Source: Puniceicoccales bacterium (GTDB lineage: Bacteria > Verrucomicrobiota > Verrucomicrobiia > Opitutales > Oceanipulchritudinaceae). From it: a stretch of 11,646 nucleotides of DNA. The notes below the pieces were generated by a model, which saw only the letters and a list, made by a program, of their open reading frames with translations, did not search any database and had not been told where the DNA came from. Below, piece by piece: positions 1 to 7,831 of this stretch. The stretch covers positions 1 through 11,646 of the forward strand of contig JAUVDD010000027.1 of assembly GCA_030595525.1 (NCBI GenBank), written 5' to 3'. A program made the position numbers and the translations under genes. Within the stretch, counting starts at the first letter, position 1. Every line of letters begins with the position of its first letter.

Positions 1-1775
1 ATGGCACAATTGACTTCAAAGTAAACGATTCAATCAGGCTCTATCTGAAAGGCGACATTCGCCAAGCGGATCGAGTGGGTTACCGCCCAAGGACCACCCT
101 TCGGTACAAGAAGGGTGATTACAATAATATCACAGAAAACAGTGCAGAAGTTGAGGATGCATGGATTGAACGATACGCGAGTGGATGGGAGACTGATTCT
201 TCAGAGTATTCTATCACTACAGGAGGTTATCTTGATTTTGAAAATCTGTTAATGGATTATCAGATCTCCTTAAACGATTCGGGTAATAAGATCCCGGATG
301 TGGTATCCTCAAAGTTTATTCGCAAGAATGTAGATCTGGCCTATGATTTGGACAATGAATACGCCCCAAGTTTCGCGCTTCTCAATGGCAATGATCCGGA
401 AATAAACGATTCTGAAACATACAAGAATGACTGGGTCAGTTTTGTTGATATGTCAAAGAATACACGGGTATTGTTGAGCACAGCCAACATTACAATTCCG
501 CTCAATAAGACTTGGTTCAACGGCTATGTGAAATCCGGATTCAAGGTCCGGGGATTGGATTACAATCAGTCATCATTGGAACGTCACTATGATAACGTTG
601 ATCCCGCGTTTACGTTGGCCGATGTCGTGGGCGACTACTATAATCCGAATTTATACGGAGGACTGTACGATCATGGTCCTCACGCTGACAGAAATGGGAT
701 TAGTGAATATTTCGATACAAATTCCTCATCATTTGAATATAATCAAACCCGCTCAAAGGAAGAGTCCGATCCCGAAACCTATGCAACAGGTCAGGATGTT
801 TATGCTGGTTACAGCATGGTCTACTTTAATCTGAACAATATGCGCATTATTGCCGGATTGCGTTATGAGAAAACCGAGTTGGACTATATGGCCAATGAGA
901 TGATCCTCGACGAAAACGGTGATTACCAGGAAACAATTCCGGTCGCTGATTCGAATAGCTACGCAAACTGGTTTCCCGGGATCCATGGACGGTACGACAA
1001 GGGACGTTTCAGCTTCATTGGATCTTGGTCTAATACGATAAATCGACCAGATTTTGAACGGGTAGTACCATTCAAGGAAGTACACCGTGAATCGGAGTAC
1101 ATTGATACCGGCAACCCGGATCTAAAGCCAACATTGTACACGAATTACGACTTTGCGATCGACTATCGTCTGGAAGGACAGGATTTGCTTTCAATGGAAA
1201 TCTTTTACCAGACTTTGGAAGACATCGTTTATTACGAGGTTTCGAAGTTGGAGAGTGGTCCTTATGCCGGTTATGAATTTGGAACGAGTAAGAATGGGCC
1301 CACTGGAGATATTTACGGAATGCGTTTTATATGGTCTCAGAGTATTGGCGACTGGATAGGATTTGCCCAAGGCTTGTCGTTTAATGCAAAATACACGCAT
1401 CGCATATCAGAAACAGTCTATCCGGGACGCCCGGATGAAGTGCTGCCCATGCCGCATCGCCCACGCAACTCCTTTCATTTCAATCTCAGTTATAAAAGGA
1501 AAAAATTATTTGCCCAACTGGAGTTTGGGTATGTACAAGCTAGCTTGGAACGAATCAATGAGGAGGCAGAATGGAGGGATATCTACGAGGGATCCCATAC
1601 TCGACTGGATTTTTCCAGTAGCTATCAGATAGCGGATGGTGTTCGACTCCTGTTTGAAGTATTTAATATAACAGAAGTGCGTCGGGGAGAGGATTATTAC
1701 GGGAATGAGGTTTTGTTGTCAGATTATTCTTATTCTCCCAGGCGTTATCGAATGGGAATGAAGTTTGATCTGTGA
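1..1775 (+). CDS. TonB-dependent outer-membrane receptor, 3' part only
   Basis: The frame is open from the left edge (first full codon at position 3) to a TGA at 1773-1775, giving about 590 residues of the beta-barrel. The plug domain and signal peptide lie outside the window, and the GTG at 75 is an internal codon, not a start. Visible family marks are alternating polar/aromatic barrel strands, an N-T-I-N-R-P-D-F segment near 1030-1055, the G-N-P-D-L-K-P-T turn followed by a T-N-Y-D strand near 1110-1150, a late F-N-I-T-E element near 1660, and a final S-P-R-R-Y-R-M-G-M-K-F-D-L strand. These match the large-barrel TonB receptors common in Proteobacteria and Opitutia (TIGR01782-like, from memory). 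Such proteins import oligosaccharides, siderophores or other ligands using TonB/ExbBD energy. The ligand cannot be read here; the nearby sulfatase and beta-helix protein hint at a glycan. The last residue is Leu rather than the usual aromatic. It ends 5 bp from the convergent beta-helix gene. Confidence 0.93.
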   Translation, partial: GTIDFKVNDSIRLYLKGDIRQADRVGYRPRTTLRYKKGDYNNITENSAEVEDAWIERYASGWETDSSEYSITTGGYLDFENLLMDYQISLNDSGNKIPDVVSSKFIRKNVDLAYDLDNEYAPSFALLNGNDPEINDSETYKNDWVSFVDMSKNTRVLLSTANITIPLNKTWFNGYVKSGFKVRGLDYNQSSLERHYDNVDPAFTLADVVGDYYNPNLYGGLYDHGPHADRNGISEYFDTNSSSFEYNQTRSKEESDPETYATGQDVYAGYSMVYFNLNNMRIIAGLRYEKTELDYMANEMILDENGDYQETIPVADSNSYANWFPGIHGRYDKGRFSFIGSWSNTINRPDFERVVPFKEVHRESEYIDTGNPDLKPTLYTNYDFAIDYRLEGQDLLSMEIFYQTLEDIVYYEVSKLESGPYAGYEFGTSKNGPTGDIYGMRFIWSQSIGDWIGFAQGLSFNAKYTHRISETVYPGRPDEVLPMPHRPRNSFHFNLSYKRKKLFAQLEFGYVQASLERINEEAEWRDIYEGSHTRLDFSSSYQIADGVRLLFEVFNITEVRRGEDYYGNEVLLSDYSYSPRRYRMGMKFDL

Positions 1776-1780
1776 TCTGC

Positions 1781-2812
1781 CTATTGAATTACAATTGTAT
1801 CCGTCGTTACGTTTAAACAGTCCTTGATCAGTAGATTGTCTTCAACGTCCTTCACTGGCCCGAGTATGAACACGTTACGGATGATAAGACCATCGCAATT
1901 GCGAATATCGATTTGATGGGATTCTTTCGCCGGACTGATAATTCGGACATTCTCAATAAGCAGTCGATCCGTGTTTCGTGCCTGGATCGAAAGCTGACAG
2001 CCTTCGGCGGTTATATTTCTCAACGTCAGGTCAGTATGCCCCAAATCGTTGTTTGCTGTCCGTACTGCATGCTTCGAGTTTTTGGCATAAACATCCTCAA
2101 TGAGCACATGGCGGTTAACATGCAGCGGAGACTTATGATCCTGGATATCCACTCCGTAGACACAGTTCTCAGCGTATACGGTACGGACCGTGACATTTTG
2201 ACTTCCATCACTGACTTCCACTGTTCCCCGCATGCTACTGTCATATCCCCGGATATTCTCAACAAAAACGTTTCTGACCTTGCCACCCGTTTCACCGTCC
2301 CCGGAGATCGACACGACATCGCGAACATTCCCCCTTCCGACAATGTCCCGGACAATAACGCCGACCAGATCACCACCATTTGGGCGGGCGCTTATCATAA
2401 TCCCGTCCTTGGAGCTGTTTTCAAATACACAGTTTTCTATCCGGAAGCTGCCCTTGTGGACATCAATCAGTGGAGCACGATCGTCCTGTGATACGGTATC
2501 CGTGTTGCCGGTGAATTTTAAATTAAGTAAGGTGACGTTTCCAGAAGCAACTTCCAGAATGGGTGTTTTAATCAATCCATCCGGGAGGTGAGCGGTCAAG
2601 CCAACCAGGGTTACTGGTTGCCTGAGGATAATCGTCTTTGAAACTTCAATATCCACATTTGGATCACATTGGATCACGGAGTTTGGAGAAGCATTCTGGA
2701 TCACTTTCTCCAGGGGAACCTTGCCATTCCAGTTAATGACTTCTGCCTGAGCGCTAAGCACCCAAAGGATGCCAATTAATGTGATGATGCGTGCGGATAA
2801 ACGGATTCTCAT
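1781..2812 (-). CDS. Secreted right-handed parallel beta-helix protein
   Basis: This encodes a protein of about 343 residues. The chosen ATG at 2812 begins M-R-I-R-L-S-A-R and leads directly into a hydrophobic core ending V-L-S-A-Q-A, a good signal peptide with cleavage after the last Ala. The frame also has an ATG at 2893, but that would put 27 polar residues before the signal and run to within 5 bp of the divergent sulfatase start. The mature protein has repeated short strand-turn units with V-x-V, I-x-N and L-x-I-x-N ladders, such as F-R-I-E-N-C-V-F-E-N, V-R-N-V-F-V-E-N-I and L-T-L-R-N-I-T-A-E. This is typical of pectate-lyase-like beta-helices that bind or cleave polysaccharides. I see no recognisable catalytic signature, so enzyme activity is not claimed. 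It could be a lyase, a glycan-binding protein or a structural envelope protein. It converges on the TonB receptor gene and diverges from the sulfatase. Confidence 0.85.
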   Translation of the reverse strand: MRIRLSARIITLIGILWVLSAQAEVINWNGKVPLEKVIQNASPNSVIQCDPNVDIEVSKTIILRQPVTLVGLTAHLPDGLIKTPILEVASGNVTLLNLKFTGNTDTVSQDDRAPLIDVHKGSFRIENCVFENSSKDGIMISARPNGGDLVGVIVRDIVGRGNVRDVVSISGDGETGGKVRNVFVENIRGYDSSMRGTVEVSDGSQNVTVRTVYAENCVYGVDIQDHKSPLHVNRHVLIEDVYAKNSKHAVRTANNDLGHTDLTLRNITAEGCQLSIQARNTDRLLIENVRIISPAKESHQIDIRNCDGLIIRNVFILGPVKDVEDNLLIKDCLNVTTDTIVIQ

Positions 2813-2898
2813 AGCTGGAGGATTAGCATGATCCGGAATGCTGTTCAACGCAGATTTGTGATTTACTATTCCTCTAGCCCCGATTATTACCATTCACA

Positions 2899-4719
2899 AT
2901 GAAATGCCCAAAACATATGTCTGGTGGACTTCGACTGTTACTTTTATCCGCACTGCTGGTGTTCGGTTGCGCCGCAAACGCCAAGGAAAAGCTAAACATT
3001 CTTTTTCTTACAGTGGATGATATGAGCTGTGACTCAATCGGGGCCTTCGGATGCGATGTGCCTGGAACTTCTCCAAATATCGACAAATTGGCCAGCCAGG
3101 GCGTCCAGTTTAATCTGGCCCATACGCAGGTAGGAAATTGCATGCCTTCGAGGAACGTCATGCAGTCAGGGAGATATCCACATAATAACGGAGTGGAGGG
3201 GTTTTATCAGGTAAAGGATCCCGATTATCCCATTTTACCAGACCTGCTTCGCGACAATGGTTACTTTATAGGCATCAAGGGGAAGGTTAGCCATTCAACT
3301 CCATACCATCCATACGACTGGGACATAGTATTGGAACCGGACTTACGGAAGAACCAACGTGACAAGGATTCGTTTTATGATTTGACCAGGAAAGGGATAG
3401 CAGCAGCCAAGTCCGCTGGAAAACCATTCTATTTGGTCATGAATATTAACGATCCCCATAAGCCGTTTTATGGTATGGATAACAAGCAGAACTTGATTGA
3501 TGATCCGCTAAAACCTTCCCGGATATTTGAGACTGATGAAGTGGTTGTGCCAGGATTTCTTCCGGATACACCAGGTGTGCGTTTGGAACTGGCACATTAC
3601 TATTCATCGGTTCGCCGAGCGGATGATTGTGCAGGTGCCGTGCTGAAGGCTCTTGAGGATTCGGGTGAAGCTGAGAATACGCTCATCATGTTCCTTTCGG
3701 ATCATGGAATGGCATTGCCCTTTGCCAAGACTGCGGTTTGGCACCACAGCACACACACACCATGGTTGGTGAGGTGGCCGGGAGTAGTTGAGTCGGGACG
3801 AGTTGACGATGAACACATGATCTCGGCAGTGGATTTTGCACCAACAATCCTCGAAGTGCTTGGTATCCCGGAACCAAAGGGCATGGATGGACACAGTTTC
3901 CTTCCAGTCCTGAAAACGGGCAAACAGGCCGGCCGGGACTATATCATAAAGGAATACAATGAAAATTCCGGGGGCAACCGAAGCCCGATGCGTGCAATTC
4001 AGGGACGCAAGTATTCCTATATCTTTAACCCGTGGTCGGACGGGGAACGTGTATTTAAAACAGCCACTACCGGCACAATCGCCTACAAGGAAATGCAACG
4101 CCTGGCAGCGATTGATCCTGGTGCTGCAGAGCGCTTGCGCTTGTTCGATTATCGTGATCCCGAGGAGTTGTATGATTATGAAAATGATCCGGATGCGTTG
4201 GATAACCTGATCAACAATCCTGAAGTGAAAAATGAATTGAATCGTTTACGAAAGGAAATGGAGAACTGGATGGTTCGCACGGGGGATCCCTTGTTGCCTG
4301 TTTTACGAAACAGGGAGAACAAGGCATTTAAAGATGCCTACATCGAAAAAGTGCAGAAGGAATCGGATGACCGCCGGGCTTCCCAAAGAAAATCAAGACC
4401 GAATGTTCAGAAACGTGATGATTTGATTGAGATGAGATTACCAAAATCTGCTTCAGCAGGTAATTCGGTTACGGTACAAATTGCCTATACTGTCCCGAAG
4501 CAATTAGGTACTCAGAAGATTCACGTCACGATTAAGGATGGTGCAGGGAAAAGGATTGATCGAAAAATTGTCGAAGTGAAGGGCAATGGAACTGCACGGA
4601 TCGAGTTTTCTGTTCCTCAGATGGTTGCCAATGACAGTGTTCAATTCGCCGCCTTTATAGGGAAGGACTATGACGTCAATTTGCAGCACTTGAATTCGAT
4701 TAAAGTCAAAGTCAAGTAA
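2899..4719 (+). CDS. Exported type I sulfatase, SGSH-like, with C-terminal extension
   Basis: This 606-residue protein is a formylglycine-dependent sulfatase. An N-terminal hydrophobic stretch (about residues 11-28, ending A-A-N-A) is a signal peptide; ATGs at residues 1 and 7 are both possible starts. Active-site marks are the metal ligands D40-D41 (L-T-V-D-D), the C81-M-P-S-R signature with C81 to be converted to formylglycine, followed by S-G-R-Y-P-H-N-N-G; K127/K129 and H132 (K-G-K-V-S-H); D185-P-H; L-S-D268-H269-G; K277 and H282. The run V-V-V-P-G-F-L-P-D-T-P and the W-x-V-R-T-G-D-P end resemble mammalian N-sulfoglucosamine sulfohydrolase (SulfAtlas S1_8-like, from memory). The substrate is therefore probably a sulfated sugar, O- or N-linked unknown. 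About 100 residues after 510 form a separate beta-rich domain absent from SGSH. Maturation needs a formylglycine-generating enzyme encoded elsewhere. The neighbouring receptor and beta-helix genes suggest glycan use. Confidence 0.93.
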   Translation: MKCPKHMSGGLRLLLLSALLVFGCAANAKEKLNILFLTVDDMSCDSIGAFGCDVPGTSPNIDKLASQGVQFNLAHTQVGNCMPSRNVMQSGRYPHNNGVEGFYQVKDPDYPILPDLLRDNGYFIGIKGKVSHSTPYHPYDWDIVLEPDLRKNQRDKDSFYDLTRKGIAAAKSAGKPFYLVMNINDPHKPFYGMDNKQNLIDDPLKPSRIFETDEVVVPGFLPDTPGVRLELAHYYSSVRRADDCAGAVLKALEDSGEAENTLIMFLSDHGMALPFAKTAVWHHSTHTPWLVRWPGVVESGRVDDEHMISAVDFAPTILEVLGIPEPKGMDGHSFLPVLKTGKQAGRDYIIKEYNENSGGNRSPMRAIQGRKYSYIFNPWSDGERVFKTATTGTIAYKEMQRLAAIDPGAAERLRLFDYRDPEELYDYENDPDALDNLINNPEVKNELNRLRKEMENWMVRTGDPLLPVLRNRENKAFKDAYIEKVQKESDDRRASQRKSRPNVQKRDDLIEMRLPKSASAGNSVTVQIAYTVPKQLGTQKIHVTIKDGAGKRIDRKIVEVKGNGTARIEFSVPQMVANDSVQFAAFIGKDYDVNLQHLNSIKVKVK

Positions 4720-4798
4720 TGGGTTTATAACTACAAATCGAGAATAAGATTTGGGTTACAGTTACTCAATGTGTCTTTGTTCACGGATCGGGTTAAGG

Positions 4799-5902
4799 TT
4801 AGTTTGATTCCTCGGAGATAGGTTGTAGTCGCCAGTAAACCCCATCTTGCGAATCAACTTTGCGCAGATGCGGCCGTTCAGAAGCGCTTTCCCCTTTCCC
4901 AATCAGGTGGTATAAATCCTCAATGGCAATCGAGCTCTCCTCATAATATCCATGCCCGGATGTGATCTTGATGGCATCCGAAACATCAACCGTTTCAATC
5001 CCTTCGATGATGGGCGGACCTTTTCGGGAATCTCCCAGTCGGGGATATTGAAACACTTGTCCAGCGGTCATCAGGGGAAAATCCCTCGCGGAAACATACA
5101 GGGTCATACGGGACGGAATCCACTTTAGTCTTTTTGAGGTTTCCTCAACAAAATGTTCCTTGTCGAGATCGGGTGCCACGAAGACAATTTCTCCCAATGG
5201 CCAGTTCTTCCGGATTTTTGGTTCATGTTCCAATTGAATCAGTGATCCTATTAATGCCCGGTTTCCCAGACTGTGGGCAATGATATGGATCTTTGCCCCG
5301 GGTAAGGATTCTGCTAATGCCAGAATGAGTTGTCTGAGGTATGGTTCGGACCAATCAATGTTCTCCACATCAGACGGATAGCCAGAGAAGGTGTTGTTCG
5401 ATGGCCAGGAAAAGGCGATAACCGGTCCTGAAAATGCCAATTCGTGCCGCAACTTAGCTGCATTGGTTAAGGAATCAGAGAAATCCCTTTTGTAGCCATG
5501 GAGGTAGAGCAACACCTCTTTGTCCTGATTTGAATCGTTTGAATAGTTCTGAACCTGATCAAGAAACTGAGGCTTGGATTCCTTAACAACCTGCTGAACA
5601 TCATCAGAGTGCAATTGCTCCTCCTGATGAAGGATCCTATTTTGCTGAGGTTGTGCATTGGGAGTGAACGCTTCATCCGGATCCAATGCCACCATGGCAA
5701 CACCGTAACTTGGTGGACCGCGTTCCCCAGTGTATTCTTTTGATGGTTTGTCGGATTCCGATTCCTTACGAACCGTCAGGTAAAAGACCTCCTGGTACAC
5801 CAAGGCCTGGTCTGGCAGTTGCAGACTGGTACAGCTGGAGCTGAGTCCGATTACCGCAACGCTCCAGCATAACGCGCTGAATCGGGCAATTGCGGTCTTC
5901 AT
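4799..5902 (-). CDS. DUF900-family alpha/beta-hydrolase, probable lipoprotein
   Basis: This encodes 367 residues. The N-terminus has a basic start, a hydrophobic core and L-S-S-S-C24, a loose lipobox, so it is probably a lipoprotein, although the -3 residue is not ideal. Residues about 30-75 form an initial beta segment. Residues about 78-128 are a hydrophilic Gln/Asp/Glu-rich linker. The hydrolase fold then begins with L-L-Y-L-H-G-Y (H135-G), followed by the family-typical A-F-S-W-P-S. The nucleophile is S211 in A-H-S-L-G-N, the acid is probably D245 or D247 in V-A-P-D-L-D, and the base is H317 in S-G-H-G-Y-Y. This fits PF05990 (DUF900), a group of poorly characterised esterase/lipase-like enzymes; the substrate is unknown. 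Its ATG lies 3 bp after the NIPSNAP stop (TAA-GGA-ATG), so translation is probably coupled to that gene. Confidence 0.9.
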   Translation of the reverse strand: MKTAIARFSALCWSVAVIGLSSSCTSLQLPDQALVYQEVFYLTVRKESESDKPSKEYTGERGPPSYGVAMVALDPDEAFTPNAQPQQNRILHQEEQLHSDDVQQVVKESKPQFLDQVQNYSNDSNQDKEVLLYLHGYKRDFSDSLTNAAKLRHELAFSGPVIAFSWPSNNTFSGYPSDVENIDWSEPYLRQLILALAESLPGAKIHIIAHSLGNRALIGSLIQLEHEPKIRKNWPLGEIVFVAPDLDKEHFVEETSKRLKWIPSRMTLYVSARDFPLMTAGQVFQYPRLGDSRKGPPIIEGIETVDVSDAIKITSGHGYYEESSIAIEDLYHLIGKGESASERPHLRKVDSQDGVYWRLQPISEESN

Positions 5903-5905
5903 TCC

Positions 5906-6664
5906 TTAATTGATCTGCGAGTAGGGAAGAGCTACCAGATAGTATTTGGTGATATGCGAAACGGTTCCTACATACTTCTCCACTTGTCTCAGTTTTTGCC
6001 ATCCTTCAGCGTTCTTGAAACCATCCCATGCCGCATCGGAGGCAGCCTGGTCTTCGTGAACCACCATATAAGTCAATTGGGGAAAATTTGCGGCAATCCG
6101 TGCGCTTCCGAAAAAAACGGAATTGAGGCCGACGCTGTTGAAAATATCAATTTCTCCGCCTCCACAAAACATATCCACCTTCATTGCGGCCATGCGTTCA
6201 CTGGAACTTTCGTAAATCCGCAATTCGAAGAACCTTTCCTTGGATCCTTTGCCCTCGGGCTCCTTTAAATGCTTGAATCCCGGGAATGCAGTCAGGAGAG
6301 AAGAATCAACCCGTGTGTAGGAGGGTTCCTTCTTTGTGCCGTCGAGGAAGCCTTCTACCTTCGGGTTCTTGCTTTTTGAGATGAATGAAGGACGGATATT
6401 TTCTCCAATAGCTGACAGATCCTTGTATACAGCCAAAACAAATCGTGTTTGTTGTGGGGTTTCTTCGCCTGTCCGAGGCTTGAACACTCCGACTTTCTCT
6501 GCTCCAGATTTCTTGAGGACCTTTATGCCATCGTTCCGCATCCATGCATCAAACTGCTCAGCAGCTTCTTCGGATACCATATCATATTTGCGCAGTTCAT
6601 AAGTTTCAACCGCCTGTAGAACGGTGGTTACCAGGAGTGATATAATAATAAGGCAGTATTTCAT
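5906..6664 (-). CDS. Exported NIPSNAP-family protein
   Basis: This encodes 252 residues with a short signal peptide (M-K-Y-C, hydrophobic core, cleavage near V-L-Q-A at residue 18). The mature part shows two related ferredoxin-like units, each opening with a Y/F-E-L-R strand: E-T-Y-E-L-R-K-Y near residue 20 and F-F-E-L-R-I-Y-E-S near residue 145. The second unit contains the NIPSNAP-type stretch with N-S-V-G-L-N-S-V-F-F-G and the L-T-Y-M-V-V-H-E-D strand. The tandem arrangement matches the dimeric alpha-beta-barrel fold of NIPSNAP proteins. In bacteria their function is essentially unknown; eukaryotic members are mitochondrial. No catalytic residues can be named. It sits immediately upstream of the DUF900 lipoprotein gene and 122 bp downstream of the esterase gene. 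No Shine-Dalgarno sequence precedes the ATG at 6664. Confidence 0.88.
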   Translation of the reverse strand: MKYCLIIISLLVTTVLQAVETYELRKYDMVSEEAAEQFDAWMRNDGIKVLKKSGAEKVGVFKPRTGEETPQQTRFVLAVYKDLSAIGENIRPSFISKSKNPKVEGFLDGTKKEPSYTRVDSSLLTAFPGFKHLKEPEGKGSKERFFELRIYESSSERMAAMKVDMFCGGGEIDIFNSVGLNSVFFGSARIAANFPQLTYMVVHEDQAASDAAWDGFKNAEGWQKLRQVEKYVGTVSHITKYYLVALPYSQIN

Positions 6665-6786
6665 GATATGGAATATTTTGGGTTAAGGTAATTTCTAAAT
6701 GAATTGATGGCAGATCTATGAGCTTGGAGCAATACAAGATCTTTGTAGATGTATATCGGGAAAAGCGAAAGTCAGAGGCAGCAAGC

Positions 6787-7758
6787 CTATCGTTTTCGTA
6801 TCTCGACGGCTTGAACGGTTTGATCCTTCCACTTGCTTTTATTGCCACGCAAGTGGTGGTCGAAGAAGCGTGCAACGAGGGCTGTTACATCCTGCCCAAA
6901 CCCTTTTCCGTGACCTCCGCCTTCCACTGTAATCAATGTGTTTTCGGTACCGGCCTTGATCAAGGCTGCATGAAGCAATTCTGATTGGTTGAATGAAACC
7001 AGTGGATCTTCTGTACCATGGACCATCAGGAAGGGTGGGTCATCCTTGCTGACATAAGTTCTTGGGTTGTTGTTTTTGACTCGATCAGTTTTATCTTGAT
7101 TGGGTGCCCCAATCAGAAGCGACTCCGGTGAATCCACTGAATCGTGATCAAGTTTGGCTCCCGGAATCGCCGTCTTATTCATTTTCAGGAAATCGGTGGG
7201 ACCAAAAAAGTCCGCCACACAGGTTACACGACTGGATACTTCCGGATATGGACCGATCTTACCATCCATTGATTCGACATCGCCACTTGTCCCGAGCATG
7301 GCAACGAGGTGTCCGCCGGCCGATGTTCCCCAGACGGCCATTTTGTCCGTATTTAGTCCGTGTTTCTTCCCGTTCTTGCGAATCCATCGAATCGCCGCTT
7401 TGCAGTCATGGATCTGTGCCGGCCATTTTGCTTCACCGCTTAATCGGTAACCAATTGATGCAGCGGCGTATTGGCCGGAGTCGAGAAATGGTTGGATCCG
7501 TTTCAGCCCGCTTTTCTTGTCGCCGTTTCTCCATCCTCCACCATGGATGAAAATAACTACGGGCAATGGTTCACTGGATCGTTTCTTCGGCAAAAAAAGA
7601 TCGAGCATTTGTTTGGGATTATCCGTGGCAGCATAGGGGATATCGCGGATGATCTCGAAAGTGTCCGAACTGGATGCGGCTCGTGATGTTTGAGCTGTGG
7701 CCATCAGGCAGGATGCCAGAACTACAATCAGGGTATAAAAGTAATATCGGGTTCTCAT
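6787..7758 (-). CDS. Exported alpha/beta-hydrolase, BD-FAE-like esterase
   Basis: This encodes 323 residues. Residues about 8-22 are hydrophobic and export-directing. Either signal peptidase I cuts after the T-S-R-A region, or L-A-S-C17 acts as a lipobox; the sequence fits both. The catalytic fold is clear. The oxyanion-hole motif is I-H-G-G-G-W (about residues 71-76). The nucleophile is S146 in W-G-T-S-A-G-G-H, the acid is probably D251 in H-G-T-E-D-P, and the base is H283 in G-G-G-H-G-K-G-F-G. A Y-R-L-S-G-E-A-K-W-P-A-Q-I-H-D-C-K-A-A-I-R-W block follows the oxyanion loop. This is the esterase group (COG0657, BD-FAE-like) very common in Verrucomicrobiota and Planctomycetota, often beside sulfatases and glycan enzymes. 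It would remove acyl groups such as acetyl or feruloyl from carbohydrates, but the natural substrate is not visible. An imperfect hairpin lies just upstream of the ATG. Confidence 0.92.
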   Translation of the reverse strand: MRTRYYFYTLIVVLASCLMATAQTSRAASSSDTFEIIRDIPYAATDNPKQMLDLFLPKKRSSEPLPVVIFIHGGGWRNGDKKSGLKRIQPFLDSGQYAAASIGYRLSGEAKWPAQIHDCKAAIRWIRKNGKKHGLNTDKMAVWGTSAGGHLVAMLGTSGDVESMDGKIGPYPEVSSRVTCVADFFGPTDFLKMNKTAIPGAKLDHDSVDSPESLLIGAPNQDKTDRVKNNNPRTYVSKDDPPFLMVHGTEDPLVSFNQSELLHAALIKAGTENTLITVEGGGHGKGFGQDVTALVARFFDHHLRGNKSKWKDQTVQAVEIRKR

Positions 7759-7771
7759 GAATCAGGGAATA

Positions 7772-7804
7772 AACCGATTTGGCATAATTTCAATCCAAAT
7801 GGTT
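7772..7804 (-). other. Imperfect inverted repeat between DUF885 and esterase genes
   Basis: The arms at 7772-7782 (AACCGATTTGG) and 7795-7804 (CCAAATGGTT) form a 10-bp stem with one bulged base and a 12-nt loop. On the transcribed strand it starts about 27 nt after the DUF885 stop and ends 13 nt before the esterase ATG at 7758. There is no clear U-run after it (the following bases are TATTCCC), so it is a weak candidate for an intrinsic terminator. It could also be an operator, a processing stem or chance. Confidence 0.4.
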
Positions 7805-7831
7805 CCACCTGCTTTGACTAACCAGTTTTGC

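Noticed and set aside
1913..2491. 192-codon open frame on the + strand
   Set aside because: It lies wholly antisense to the beta-helix gene, its translation has no domain-like pattern, and the minus-strand frame has a signal peptide and regular repeats.
2813..2893. N-terminal extension of the beta-helix protein to the ATG at 2893
   Set aside because: It would place 27 polar residues before a clear signal peptide and almost touch the divergent sulfatase start; the ATG at 2812 is better.
2856..2899. TTGTGA and TCACAA arms in the divergent intergenic region, suggestive of a CRP-type site
   Set aside because: The arms are 32 nt apart instead of about 6, so this is not a CRP-like operator; likely chance.
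3748..3762. CA-dinucleotide run
   Set aside because: It is short and encodes the catalytic-region residues H-S-T-H-T of the sulfatase, so it is coding sequence rather than a repeat of interest.
3604..4098. 164-codon open frame on the minus strand
   Set aside because: Antisense to the sulfatase core, which carries catalytic motifs in the + frame; the translation is Cys/Arg-rich with no recognisable fold.
4734..4753. CAAATC/GATTTG hairpin between the convergent sulfatase and DUF900 genes
   Set aside because: The stem is only 6 bp, AT-rich, has an 8-nt loop and no T-run on either strand, so it is too weak to call a terminator.
6718..6984. Small + strand ORF whose first 23 codons fall in the gap after the esterase gene
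   Set aside because: Most of it is antisense to the esterase C-terminus, there is no ribosome binding site, and the later part is a typical shadow translation.
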